From Nemophila menziesii (lineage: Eukaryota > Streptophyta > Magnoliopsida > Boraginales > Hydrophyllaceae), in contig JARWIR010000094.1 of the NCBI GenBank assembly GCA_029959085.1, positions 434,001 to 498,000 of the forward strand: 64,000 bases of DNA. Direction: 5' to 3'. The translations under genes and the position numbers were made by a program. Positions 23,110-37,246 of the stretch are shown piece after piece; the stretch's first letter is position 1, and every line of letters starts with the position of its first letter. Under the pieces are notes generated by a model, which was given only the letters and a program-made list of their open reading frames with translations, made no database searches and was not told the origin of the DNA.

Positions 23110-24999
23110 AAAATTATTGAGTTGCTTTGTTTTGTCAATTTTTGAACTCCTAGTCTAATTTTTTAGTTGCTTTGTTTTGTCAATTTTTGTGCTGCTAATT
23201 TTTGAAATGCTAGTCTTTTCTAATAATCATTAGTATTTTTGTAATAATTAGTAGTAATTTCAATTCAATTTCTTTTCTTTTTGTTATTTCCCTTATTTGA
23301 ACGTAGTCGTCAAGCAAAATTCCAAAAACTCAATGAATTTTCTCGATACTCGGAAAAGTTATTGTACGTACTAAGCATACAATCATACTCAGTACGAGGA
23401 TACTCAGTCTAGTAACTCAATAAAAAAATTTAAACACTTAGTAACTTTTTCCGTCACTGAGCACTTTTTCCTATACTCAGTATCTTTTTCCATACTCAAT
23501 ACTCCATACCAGTAACGTTTTTCACACTCGGAACGCCATATTCAGAACTTTTTCAGGCGGTAGTCGGTGATTGTTGGTGGTTGTGGTCGGTGCTGAAAAT
23601 TCTTGATAGTTAATGATTGAGGAGAGAGAAAAAAGGATATAGAAGAAGAGAGATTAATGGTAATAGAAGAGAAAAAAGAATGAGAGGGTTCATTTGTGGC
23701 ACCAAGATAGTCTCCAAGACCGAATTCACCCTACGATTTTTAGGACCAAAATTATAATTGTGTTTTAATTTCTTTGTAGTTTTATATAATAAAATACCAA
23801 TTTTTATATGTAATTTCATCAGAGACAAGACATTGGATCTTGGGTCGTTTAACTTCACCTGCTCTATCAAACTTTTTAAATTTATTTTATCACGTTATAA
23901 TTTATTTTATTTGTATATTTTTTTAAATTTTAAAATATAGATTATGTTGTATAATATAGGGAATTATAATGTAATTAATTTATATGAATTTAATATACAA
24001 ACAACTTAGGGCCCATTTGGAAGTGTTTATTTTAGAGTAAAAAAATGCATCTAGAATAAAAATTTAAACTTGAAAAAATTATTTTAAATCTAAAATCACT
24101 TTAAGTGTTTTTTTAAGAAGCACCAACTCATAAAGTGATTTTAAGAGTTTAAAACACTTTAAAAGTTCGTGAAGCACTTTTAAGTACTTTTGTAAAAAAG
24201 CATTTCCAAACAATAACTTATATTACATTTTTATTATAATATAGAGACCGACTTTATTTTTTAAATCGTGGTTATTATTTAATATTATGAAATTATATTA
24301 AGCGTATTTTACTCCTATTTGTTGATGTTAAGTATCCGTTATCAAGGGTAGTTTAGGAGTTTTATTTAGTGAAGGTTCTAAAATTCAAAAAAGCCTGGTA
24401 TGGGAAAATTCTCTATATAGTCCGTGAGTTATATCCTTTTTTATGGCCTTTTAGTATCGCCTAGGGTGTGATAAAAATATGATAATAAAATACGGATAAA
24501 CGATGCACTAACAACCTAGACTAATCACGTTCCTCACGTCATGTATCACATGTTGTATGCAAGTTTTAACGATAAGTCAGATGCAGTCTCAGGGACTTAG
24601 TGTGTTATACAAATCACGTCTCACCATTATTGAAATGTGGTTTAGCAATTGATTTATTAAAACAACATTACTAATCATCAATATCTAATTTTGACAGAAA
24701 ATATTATATTTAACTATTATAATTAATAACCTATATATTTAAAGCATGTTCCAATGATATAGCGAGTGTATCCATTTGATAAACCATCTAATTATAAAAT
24801 TAAAGTATTTAAACAATTTTATCAACTAGTAATTTACAAAAATTTGAATTCAAATTCTTCACATAACTGATAGTTTACTATATATACTAAATATATTAAG
24901 CAAATAAAGAAATTAAAATCTTAATAAGCAAAGATGAAAAACATCTTAATCAAGTTTTACTAGTATTAATATCATTTTAAACAACTATTAATTCAAATA

Positions 25000-27900
25000 A
25001 GGTAAAATATCAAAATTCAACAAATTATATAAGAACAAAAAACTAATTACACCTCTTTGTATGAATAATAAATTATAAACCATAAATACTATATTTGTTT
25101 TGACTATGTTAACTATATAAAATATGTTTTAATAAAAAACGAATAACTCAAAATTTATTCAATTAACCAAAAGATAGAAAAATAAAATAATCTATATAAA
25201 ATTGCCGCCTCTCTCTTCCTAACCCTAGCCTTCACATTTTCTTGTCTATAAATAACAAATTACACACACAAAAACATCATCAAATTGTAATATTTTGTAT
25301 CATTATTTTGTAATGATTGATAGAATGTGTCCGTTCTCAAAGATGCTTCTTTCTCTGTCGAATCTTTTCATTTTCATGTCAAGTGTATTTTTCTTTTAGA
25401 GATCGTTGACCATTCCATTTCAATCAAATATTCTTTCACAGATTAATATTTTTATTAATTTTCTATCATCTTGTCATTCTAATAGATGAGGGACAGGTAT
25501 AGTAAAATTAATGTGTCATGTCTGTAAAATAAAATGTTTAATAATTTTTATGTATAAATTTCAGATAAGATAGAGACAAAAGAAGTGTTCAGTACCTTCC
25601 ATGAAGAAGCATGTACTTGTGGACACGCTAACATTTCACTTCGATTTAACGATGATTTGAGAAGAAACAACACGGAGAAGATAAACATTAACACAGTGCT
25701 CAAATCAATAGCTTATTGCTTCTCCTTTATAATGAATTTACTCTCTTTCTGTACTTTGGATGTTTCTAAAGGCGGGTACTTGATTGATTTTGTATTGTTA
25801 TTTTCAATATATTTTATCATAACCTTTATTGTGTGTACATTAATTTTAAAATATCTCTATTTGAACTTGATTCAAAGTATTTCATTTTTTATTTATTGAA
25901 ATTATTATATTGAAATTTTAGTTAGATATCCATGGCTATCAGTCGTTTAATATGGAAAAAAATTTACAAAATAATTAAAGCTGGACATATTTCTAGCAAA
26001 ATTTTATAGTCCTTGACATTTGCATATTGTAATTGTTCCTAATTTTTCAATTATGATGTTTAAGTTCTGTATTTCAAGTTTGTGATAAGTTTGTCCTTTT
26101 TTTGTTTTTTCATTATATTATACGTGTCATCCTCTTATGACAGAACAGGAGAACAGGAGGACTGTATAGTTATTTATTAAAATAAATAATCACATAAAAT
26201 TAACATTAATAATGTAAATGCAAATAAAAAAAGATTTTACATTGTAAGAAAATCGTAAAATGAGTGAGTAAAGTGTTTCATTTACAAGATAAAGGGCTAA
26301 GTGTTAAAAAGTGAATCTTTGCTTCAAGCCAATCTCTTTTTCTTTCCTTGCGTAATTAGGGTAGATTAGGGGACCATGGCCCACCCGAGTTTTGATATTT
26401 CATTTTGATCCCTAAAGTTTAATTTTATAAAAAACAATTTCGGATATCTTGGTTTTCAGAACATTCACTTGGTCCCCCATATTTTAGAGTTAAATCTTAA
26501 AGTATTAATTTATTTTTTTCTATATAAACTCTTTTTGTTTATATAATTTAATATAATTTGTATTATTTTCGTTCAATACTTCTTGCATAATTATGATTTA
26601 ATATAAATCCACTCCAGGGCACAATAAAATTTTAACAGATTACAATTCCAATTACTCTTTTACCCTTTTTTGTTTTTATTTCTGATATATATTTATTTGA
26701 TCAAAAATATTTTAAATTCTAATAATTTTTCCTTCTCTCTCATATCTCTAACCTCCCCTTTCTCGCACGTGAAAACCAGTTCTTGCCATGATCTTCTGTG
26801 AGACGATAGCATAATACTGGTTTCAAACACAAGGTATATTTGATTACAAACTTTATTATCCCATTTCTATATAACTTATGCTGATGATACGTATTGTTTA
26901 GTCAAATGTGCGAGCTTATTATCAAACTTTTGTTGATGATAAAACTCAAATATGAGTTGATAAGAAGATCAAGGGTTATGGTCCATTGCTAAAAGACAAG
27001 GAAGTGATATTATGAATACGTAGGGCATCAGATTCTAAATCAAGAGATTCGGTGAGATGTAGACGATTTTGGAAGTGACGAGATGAAGGATTTAGAGAAC
27101 AACTTTCTTGGGAGGCTCCTGGAATGTTAATAGAACAAGAAACAAGAATATGAGGACAGTGCATACAAAATACCGCATCTTGGCTTTAGAAAATTATTGA
27201 GTTGCTTTGTTTTGTCAATTTTTGAACTCCTAGTCTAATTTTTTAGTTGCTTTGTTTTGTCAATTTTTGTACTGCTAATTTTTGTAATGCTAGTCTTTTC
27301 TAATAATCATTAGTATTTTTGTAATAATTAGTAGTAATTTCAATTCAATTTCTTTTCTTTTTGTTATTTCCCTTATTTGAACGTAGTCGTAAAGCAAAAT
27401 TCCAAAAACTCAATGAATTTTCTCGATACTCGGAAAAGTTATTGTACGTACTAAGCATACAATCATACTCAGTACGAGGATACTCAGTCTAGTAACTCAA
27501 TAAAAAAATTTAAACACTTAGTAACTTTTTCCGTCACTGAGCACTTTTTCCTATACTCAGTATCTTTTTCCATACTCAATACTCCATACCAGTAACGTTT
27601 TTCACACTCGGAACGCCATATTCAGAACTTTTTCAGGCGGTAGTCGGTGATGGTTGGTGGTTGTGGTCGGTGCTGAAAATTCTTGATAGTTAATGATGGA
27701 GGAGAGAGAAAAAAGGATATAGAAGGAGAGAGATTAATGGTAATAGAAGAGAAAAAAGAATGAGAGGGTTCATTTGTGGCACCAAGATAGTCTCCAAGAC
27801 CGAATTCACCCTACGATTTTTAGGACCGAAATTATAATTGTGTTTTAATTTCTTTGTAGTTTTATATTATAAAATACAAATTTTTATGTGTAATTTCATC

Positions 27901-29078
27901 AGAGACAAGACATTGGATCTTGGGTCGTTTAACTTCACCTGCTCTATCAAACTTTTTAAATTTATTTTATCACGTTATAATTTATTTTATTTGTATATTT
28001 TTTTAAATTTTAAAATATAGATTATGTTGTATAATATAGGGAATTATAATGTAATTAATTTATATGAATTTAATATACAAACAACTTAGGGCCCATTTGG
28101 AAGTGTTTATTTTACAGTAAAAAAACACTTCTAGAATAAAAATTTAAATTTGAAAAAATTATTTTAAATCTAAAATCACTCTAAGTGTTTTTTTAAGAAG
28201 CACCAACTTATAAAGTGATTTTAAGAGTTTAAAACACTTTAAAAGTTCGTGAAGCACTTTTAAGTACTTTTTTAAAAAAGCATTTCCAAAAAATAACTTA
28301 TATTACATTTTTATTATAATATAGAGACCGACTTTATTTCTTAAATCGTGGTTATTATTTAATATTATGAAATATATTAAGCGTATTTTACTCCTATTTA
28401 TTGATGTTAAGTATCCGTTATCAAGGGTAGTTTAGGAGTTTTATTTAGTGAAGGTTCTAAAATTCAAAAAAGCCTGGTATGGGAAAATTCTCTATATAGT
28501 CCGTGAGTTATATCCTTTTTTATGGCCTTTTAGTATCGCCTAGGGTGTGATAAAAGTATGACAATAAAATACGGATAAACGATGTACTAACAACCTAGAC
28601 TAACCACGTTACTCACGTCATGTATCACATGTTGTATGCAAGTTTTAACGATAAGTCAGATGTAGTCTCAGGGACTTAGTGTGTTATACGAATCACGTCT
28701 CACCATTATTGAAATGTGGTTTAGCAATTGATTTATTAAAACAACATTACTAATCATCAATATCTAATTTTGACAGAAAATATTATATTTAACTATTATA
28801 ATTAATAACCTATATATTTAAAGCATGTTCCAATGATATAGCGAGTGTATCCATTTGATAAACCATCTAATTATAAAATTAAAGTATTTAAACAATTTTA
28901 TCAACTAGTAATTTACAAAAATTTGAATTCAAATTCTTCACATAACTGATAGTTTACTATATATAATAAATATATTAAGCAAATAAAGAAAGTAAAATCT
29001 TAATAAGCAAAGATGAAAAACATCTAAATCAAGTTTTACTAGTATTAATATCATTTTAAATATATATTAATTCAAATA
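25000..29078 (+). repeat. Macrosatellite unit 7 (4079 bp)
   Basis: Type B, starting 8163 bp after unit 5. It has the extra A in GTCGAATC (shared with unit 9). Private changes: GTGTTCAGTACC, GCATATTG, GGACCGAAATT and CCTATTTATTG. Confidence 0.97.
26786..27189 (+). pseudogene. U1C-like fragment, unit 7
   Basis: Exon b begins at 26902. Same variants as unit 5, but with the common GGCTCCTGG. Confidence 0.68.
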
Positions 29079-29663
29079 AGGTAAAATATCATAATTCAAC
29101 AAATTATATAAGAACAAAAAACTAATTACACCTCTTTGTATGAATAATAAATTATAAACCATAATTACTATATTTTTTTTGACTATGTTAACTATATAAA
29201 ATATGTTTTAATAAAAAACGAATAACTCAAAATTTATTCAATTAACCAAAAGATAGAAAAATAAAATAATCTATATAAAATTGCCTCCTCTCCCTTTCTA
29301 ACCCTAGCTTCCACATTTTCTTGTCTATAAATAACAAATTACACACACAAAAACATCATCAAATTATAATATTTTGTATCATTATTTTGTAATGATTGAT
29401 AGAATGTGTCCGTTCTCAAAGATGCTTCTTTCTCTGTCGATCTTTTCATTTTCATGTCAAGTGTATTTTTCTTTTAGAGATAGTTGACCATTCCATTTCA
29501 ATCAAATATTCTTTCACAAGATTAATTTTTTTATTAATTTTTTATCATCTTGTCATTCTAATAGATAAGGGACATATATAGTAAAATTAATGTGTCATGT
29601 CTGTAAAATAAAATGTTTAATGGTATTTATGTATAAATTTCAGATAAGATAGAGACAAAAGAA

Positions 29664-29978
29664 GTGTTTAGTACCTTCCATGAAGAAGCATCTACTTGTG
29701 GACAAGCTAACATTTCACTTCGATTTAACGATGATTTGAGAAGAAACAACACGGAGAAGATGAACATTAACACAGTGCTCAAATAAATAGCTTATTGCTT
29801 CTCCTTTATAATGAATTTACTCTCTTTCTGTACTTTGGATGTTTCTACGGGCTGGTACTTGATTGATTTTGTATTGTTATTTTCAATATATTTTATCATA
29901 ACTTTTATTGTGTGTACATTAATTTTAAAATATCTCTATTTGAACTTGATTCAAATTATTTCATTTTTTATTTATTGA
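29664..29978 (+). pseudogene. Exon-like frame, unit 8 copy with nonsense change
   Basis: TAA at 29784-29786 replaces TCA. This unit also has one extra A upstream (CACAAGATTAA near 29518). Confidence 0.6.
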
Positions 29979-30871
29979 AATTATTATATTGAAATTTTAG
30001 TTAGATATTCATGGCTATCAGTAGTTTAATATGGAAAAAGAATTACAAAAAAATTAAAGCTGGACATATTTCTAGCAAAATTTTATAGTCCTTGACATTT
30101 GCCTGTTGTAATTGTTCCTAATTTTTCAATTATGATGTTTAAGTTCTGTATTTCAAGTTTGTGATAAGTTTGTCCTTTATTTGTTTTTTCATTATATTAT
30201 ACATGTCATCCTCTTATGACAGAACAGGAGAACAGAGAACAGGAGGACTGTATAGTTATTTATTAAAATAAATAATCACATAAAATTAACATTAATAATG
30301 TAAATGCAAATAAAAAAAGATTTTACATTGTAAGAAAATCGTAAAATGAGTGAGTAAAGTGTTTCATTTACAAGATAGAGGGCTAAGTGTTAAAAAGTGA
30401 ATCTTTGCTTCAAGCCAATCTCTTTTTCTTTCCTTGCGTAATTAGGGTAGTTTAGGGGACCATGGCCCACCCGATTTTTGATATTTCATTTTGATCCCTA
30501 AAGTTTAATTTTATAAAAATCAATTTCTGATATCTTGGTTTTCAGAACATTCACTTGGTCCCCCATATTTTAGAGTTAAATCTTAAAGTATTAATTTATT
30601 TTTTTCTATATAAACTCTTTTTGTTTATATAATTTAATATAATTTGTATTATTTTCACTCAATACTTCTTGCATAATTATGATTTAATATAAATCCACTA
30701 CAGGGCACATTAAAATTTTAACAGGTTACAATTCCAATTACTCTTTTACCCTTTTTTGTTTTTATTTCTGATATATATTTATTTGATCAAAAATATTTTA
30801 AATTCTAATAATTTTTCCTTCTCTCTCATATCTCTAACCTCCCCTTTCTCGCACGTGAAAACTAGGTCTTG

Positions 30872-31275
30872 ACATGAGCTTCTGTGAGACGATAGCATAA
30901 TACTGGTTTCAAACACAAGGTATATTTGATTACAAAATTTATTAACCCATTTCTATATAACTTATGCTGATGATACGTATTGTTTAGTCAAATGTGCAAG
31001 CTTATTATCAAACTTTTCTTGATGATAAAACTCAAATATCAGTTGATAAGAAGATCAAGGGTTATGGTCCATTGCTAAAAGACAAGGAAGTGATATTATG
31101 AATACGTAGGGCATCAGATTCTAATTCAAGAGATTCGGTGGGATGTAGACGATTATGGAAGTGACGTGATGAAGGATTTAGAGAACAACTTTCTTGGGAG
31201 GCTCCTGGAATGTTAATAGAACAAGAAACAAGAATATGAGGACAGTGCATACAAAATACCGCATCTTGGCTTTAG
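30872..31275 (+). pseudogene. U1C-like fragment, unit 8
   Basis: Exon b begins at 30988. It matches unit 4. ACTAGGTC just upstream of exon a (others ACCAGGTC) removes a possible CAG acceptor. Confidence 0.68.
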
Positions 31276-33165
31276 AAAATTATTGAGTTGCTTTGTTTTG
31301 TCAATTTTTGAACTCCTAGTCTAATTTTTTAGTTGCTTTGTTTTGTCAATTTTTGTGCTGCTAATTTTTGAAATGCTAGTCTTTTCTAATAATCATTAGT
31401 ATTTTTGTAATAATTAGTAGTAATTTCAATTCAATTTCTTTTCTTTTTGTTATTTCCCTTATTTGAACGTAGTCGTCAAGCAAAATTCCAAAAACTCAAT
31501 GAATTTTCTCGATACTCGGAAAAGTTATTGTACGTACTAAGCATACAATCATACTCAGTACGAGGATACTCAGTCTAGTAACTCAATAAAAAAATTTAAA
31601 CACTTAGTAACTTTTTCCGTCACTGAGCACTTTTTCCTATACTCAGTATCTTTTTCCATACTCAATACTCCATACCAGTAACGTTTTTCACACTCGGAAC
31701 GCCATATTCAGAACTTTTTCAGGCGGTAGTCGGTGATTGTTGGTGGTTGTGGTCGGTGCTGAAAATTCTTGATAGTTAATGATGGAGGAGAGAGAAAAAA
31801 GGATATAGAAGAAGAGAGATTAATGGTAATAGAAGAGAAAAAAGAATGAGAGGGTTCATTTGTGGCACCAAGATAGTCTCCAAGACCGAATTCACCCTAC
31901 GATTTTTAGGACCAAAATTATAATTGTGTTTTAATTTCTTTGTAGTTTTATATAATAAAATACCAATTTTTATATGTAATTTCATCAGAGACAAGACATT
32001 GGATCTTGGGTCGTTTAACTTCACCTGCTCTATCAAACTTTTTAAATTTATTTTATCACGTTATAATTTATTTTATTTGTATATTTTTTTAAATTTTAAA
32101 ATATAGATTATGTTGTATAATATAGGGAATTATAATGTAATTAATTTATATGAATTTAATATACAAACAACTTAGGGCCCATTTGGAAGTGTTTATTTTA
32201 GAGTAAAAAAATGCATCTAGAATAAAAATTTAAACTTGAAAAAATTATTTTAAATCTAAAATCACTTTAAGTGTTTTTTTAAGAAGCACCAACTCATAAA
32301 GTGATTTTAAGAGTTTAAAACACTTTAAAAGTTCGTGAAGCACTTTTAAGTACTTTTGTAAAAAAGCATTTCCAAACAATAACTTATATTACATTTTTAT
32401 TATAATATAGAGACCGACTTTATTTTTTAAATCGTGGTTATTATTTAATATTATGAAATTATATTAAGCGTATTTTACTCCTATTTGTTTATGTTAAGTA
32501 TCCGTTATCAAGGGTAGTTTAGGAGTTTTATTTAGTGAAGGTTCTAAAATTCAAAAAAGCCTGGTATGGGAAAATTCTCTATATAGTCCGTGAGTTATAT
32601 CCTTTTTTATGGCCTTTTAGTATCGCCTAGGGTGTGATAAAAATATGATAATAAAATACGGATAAACGATGCACTAACAACCTAGACTAATCACGTTCCT
32701 CACGTCATGTATCACATGTTGTATGCAAGTTTTAACGATAAGTCAGATGCAGTCTCAGGGACTTAGTGTGTTATACAAATCACGTCTCACCATTATTGAA
32801 ATGTGGTTTAGCAATTGATTTATTAAAACAACATTACTAATCATCAATATCTAATTTTGACAGAAAATATTATATTTAACTATTATAATTAATAACCTAT
32901 ATATTTAAAGCATGTTCCAATGATATAGCGAGTGTATCCATTTGATAAACCATCTAATTATAAAATTAAAGTATTTAAACAATTTTATCAACTAGTAATT
33001 TACAAAAATTTGAATTCAAATTCTTCACATAACTGATAGTTTACTATATATACTAAATATATTAAGCAAATAAAGAAATTAAAATCTTAATAAGCAAAGA
33101 TGAAAAACATCTTAATCAAGTTTTACTAGTATTAATATCATTTTAAACAACTATTAATTCAAATA

Positions 33166-36100
33166 AGGTAAAATATCAAAATTCAACAAATTATATAAGA
33201 ACAAAAAACTAATTACACCTCTTTGTATGAATAATAAATTATAAACCATAAATACTATATTTGTTTTGACTATGTTAACTATATAAAATATGTTTTAATA
33301 AAAAACGAATAACTCAAAATTTATTCAATTAACCAAAAGATAGAAAAATAAAATAATGTATATAAAATTGCCGCCTCTCTCTTCCTAACCCTAGCCTTCA
33401 CATTTTCTTGTCTATAAATAACAAATTACACACACAAAAACATCATCAAATTGTAATATTTTGTATCATTATTTTGTAATGATTGATAGAATGTGTCCGT
33501 TCTCAAAGATGCTTCTTTCTCTGTCGAATCTTTTCATTTTCATGTCAAGTGTATTTTTCTTTTAGAGATCGTTGACCATTCCATTTCAATCAAATATTCT
33601 TTCACAGATTAATATTTTTATTAATTTTCTATCATCTTGTCATTCTAATAGATGAGGGACAGGTATAGTAAAATTAATGTGTCATGTCTGTAAAATAAAA
33701 TGTTTAATAATTTTTATGTATAAATTTCAGATAAGATAGAGACAAAAGAAGTGTTTAGTACCTTCCATGAAGAAGCATGTACTTGTGGACACGCTAACAT
33801 TTCACTTCGATTTAACGATGATTTGAGAAGAAACAACACGGAGAAGATAAACATTAACACAGCGCTCAAATCAATAGCTTATTGCTTCTCCTTTATAATG
33901 AATTTACTCTCTTTCTGTACTTTGGATGTTTCTAAAGGCGGGTACTTGATTGATTTTGTATTGTTATTTTCAATATATTTTATCATAACCTTTATTGTGT
34001 GTACATTAATTTTAAAATATCTCTATTTGAACTTGATTCAAAGTATTTCATTTTTTATTTATTGAAATTATTATATTGAAATTTTAGTTAGATATCCATG
34101 GCTATCAGTCGTTTAATATGGAAAAAAATTTACAAAATAATTAAAGCTGGACATATTTCTAGCAAAATTTTATAGTCCTTGACATTTGCCTATTGTAATT
34201 GTTCCTAATTTTTCAATTATGATGTTTAAGTTCTGTATTTCAAGTTTGTGATAAGTTTGTCCTTTTTTTGTTTTTTCATTATATTATACGTGTCATCCTC
34301 TTATGACAGAACAGGAGAACAGGAGGACTGTATAGTTATTTATTAAAATAAATAATCACATAAAATTAACATTAATAATGTAAATGCAAATAAAAAAAGA
34401 TTTTACATTGTAAGAAAATCGTAAAATGAGTGAGTAAAGTGTTTCATTTACAAGATAAAGGGCTAAGTGTTAAAAAGTGAATCTTTGCTTCAAGCCAATC
34501 TCTTTTTCTTTCCTTGCGTAATTAGGGTAGATTAGGGGACCATGGCCCACCCGAGTTTTGATATTTCATTTTGATCCCTAAAGTTTAATTTTATAAAAAA
34601 CAATTTCGGATATCTTGGTTTTCAGAACATTCACTTGGTCCCCCATATTTTAGAGTTAAATCTTAAAGTATTAATTTATTTTTTTCTATATAAACTCTTT
34701 TTGTTTATATAATTTAATATAATTTGTATTATTTTCGTTCAATACTTCTTGCATAATTATGATTTAATATAAATCCACTCCAGGGCACAATAAAATTTTA
34801 ACAGATTACAATTCCAATTACTCTTTTACCCTTTTTTGTTTTTATTTCTGATATATATTTATTTGATCAAAAATATTTTAAATTCTAATAATTTTTCCTT
34901 CTCTCTCATATCTCTAACCTCCCCTTTCTCGCACGTGAAAACCAGTTCTTGCCATGATCTTCTGTGAGACGATAGCATAATACTGGTTTCAAACACAAGG
35001 TATATTTGATTACAAACTTTATTATCCCATTTCTATATAACTTATGCTGATGATACGTATTGTTTAGTCAAATGTGCGAGCTTATTATCAAACTTTTGTT
35101 GATGATAAAACTCAAATATGAGTTGATAAGAAGATCAAGGGTTATGGTCCATTGCTAAAAGACAAGGAAGTGATATTATGAATACGTAGGGCATCAGATT
35201 CTAAATCAAGAGATTCGGTGAGATGTAGACGATTTTGGAAGTGACGAGATGAAGGATTTAGAGAACAACTTTCTTGGGAGGCTCCTGGAATGTTAATAGA
35301 ACAAGAAACAAGAATATGAGGACAGTGCATACAAAATACCGCATCTTGGCTTTAGAAAATTATTGAGTTGCTTTGTTTTGTCAATTTTTGAACTCCTAGT
35401 CTAATTTTTTAGTTGCTTTGTTTTGTCAATTTTTGTACTGCTAATTTTTGTAATGCTAGTCTTTTCTAATAATCATTAGTATTTTTGTAATAATTAGTAG
35501 TAATTTCAATTCAATTTCTTTTCTTTTTGTTATTTCCCTTATTTGAACGTAGTCGTAAAGCAAAATTCCAAAAACTCAATGAATTTTCTCGATACTCGGA
35601 AAAGTTATTGTACGTACTAAGCATACAATCATACTCAGTACGAGGATACTCAGTCTAGTAACTCAATAAAAAAATTTAAACACTTAGTAACTTTTTCCGT
35701 CACTGAGCACTTTTTCCTATACTCAGTATCTTTTTCCATACTCAATACTCCATACCAGTAACGTTTTTCACACTCGGAACGCCATATTCAGAACTTTTTC
35801 AGGCGGTAGTCGGTGATGGTTGGTGGTTGTGGTCGGTGCTGAAAATTCTTGATAGTTAATGATGGAGGAGAGAGAAAAAAGGATATAGAAGGAGAGAGAT
35901 TAATGGTAATAGAAGAGAAAAAAGAATGAGAGGGTTCATTTGTGGCACCAAGATAGTCTCCAAGACCGAATTCACCCTACGATTTTTAGGACCAAAATTA
36001 TAATTGTGTTTTAATTTCTTTGTAGTTTTATATTATAAAATACAAATTTTTATGTGTAATTTCATCAGAGACAAGACATTGGATCTTGGGTCGTTTAACT

Positions 36101-37246
36101 TCACCTGCTCTATCAAACTTTTTAAATTTATTTTATCACGTTATAATTTATTTTATTTGTATATTTTTTTAAATTTTAAAATATAGATTATGTTGTATAA
36201 TATAGGGAATTATAATGTAATTAATTTATATGAATTTAATATACAAACAACTTAGGGCCCATTTGGAAGTGTTTATTTTACAGTAAAAAAACACTTCTAG
36301 AATAAAAATTTAAATTTGAAAAAATTATTTTAAATCTAAAATCACTTTAAGTGTTTTTTTTAAGAAGCACCAACTCATAAAGAGATTTTAAGAGTTTAAA
36401 ACACTTTAAAAGTTCGTGAAGCACTTTTAAGTACTTTTTTAAAAAAGCATTTCCAAACAATAACTTATATTACATTTTTATTATAATATAGAGACCGACT
36501 TTATTTTTTAAATCGTGGTTATTATTTAATATTATGAAATTTTATTAAGCGTATTTTACTCCTATTTGTTGATGTTAAGTATCCGTTATCAAGGGTAGTT
36601 TAGGAGTTTTATTTAGTGAAGGTTCTAAAATTCAAAAAAGCCTGGTATGGGAAAATTCTCTATATAGTCCGTGAGTTATATCCTTTTTTATGGCCTTTTA
36701 GTATCGCCTAGGGTGTGATAAAAATATGATAATAAAATACGGATAAACGATGCACTAACAACCAAGACTAATCACGTTACTCACGTCATGTATCACATGT
36801 TGTATGCAAGTTTTAACGATAAGTCAGATGCAGCCTCAGGGACTTAGTGTGTTATACGAATCACGTCTCACCATTATTGAAATGTGGTTTAGCAATTGAT
36901 TTATTAAAACAACATTACTAATCATCAATATCTAATTTTGACAGAAAATATTATATTTAACTATTATAATTAATAACCAATATATTTAAAGCATGTTCCA
37001 ATGATATAGCGAGTGTATCCATTTGATAAACCATCTAATTATAAAATTAAAGTATTTAAACAATTTTATAAACTAGTAATTTACAAAAATTTGAATTCAA
37101 ATTCTTCACATAACTGATAGTTTACTATATATAATAAATATATTAAGCAAATAAAGAAATTAAAATCTTAATAAGCAAAGATGAAAAACATATAAATCAA
37201 GTTTTACTAGTATTAATATCATTTTAAATATATATTAATTCAAATA
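33166..37246 (+). repeat. Macrosatellite unit 9 (4081 bp)
   Basis: Type B up to about 36346, then it changes to the sequence type of unit 10 (AATCACTTTAAG, GAAATTTTATTAAG, ACCAAGACTAATC). The right border of the dimer repeat is therefore inside this unit. Confidence 0.97.
34952..35355 (+). pseudogene. U1C-like fragment, unit 9
   Basis: Exon b begins at 35068. It carries the variants of units 5 and 7. Confidence 0.68.

Larger units (their letters stand above)
20915..24999 (+). repeat. Macrosatellite unit 6 (4085 bp)
   Basis: Type A, starting 8164 bp after unit 4. Private changes seen: AAATTACAAACC, a 1-bp deletion near 22993, and GATTGAGGAG at 23616. Confidence 0.97.
20010..28173 (+). repeat. 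8.164-kb dimer repeat, copy B
   Basis: Equivalent AATCAC positions are 20010 and 28174, exactly 8164 bp. It differs from copy A at roughly a dozen sites seen by eye. Confidence 0.9.
29079..33165 (+). repeat. Macrosatellite unit 8 (4087 bp)
   Basis: Type A, starting 8164 bp after unit 6. The extra A near 29518 joins reading frames, giving a 61-codon open frame at 29396-29581 that I do not regard as a gene. Confidence 0.97.
28174..36339 (+). repeat. 8.166-kb dimer repeat, copy C
   Basis: The next equivalent AATCAC is at 36340. Net 2 bp longer, including the extra A near 29518. Beyond 36346 the array changes type. Confidence 0.9.
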
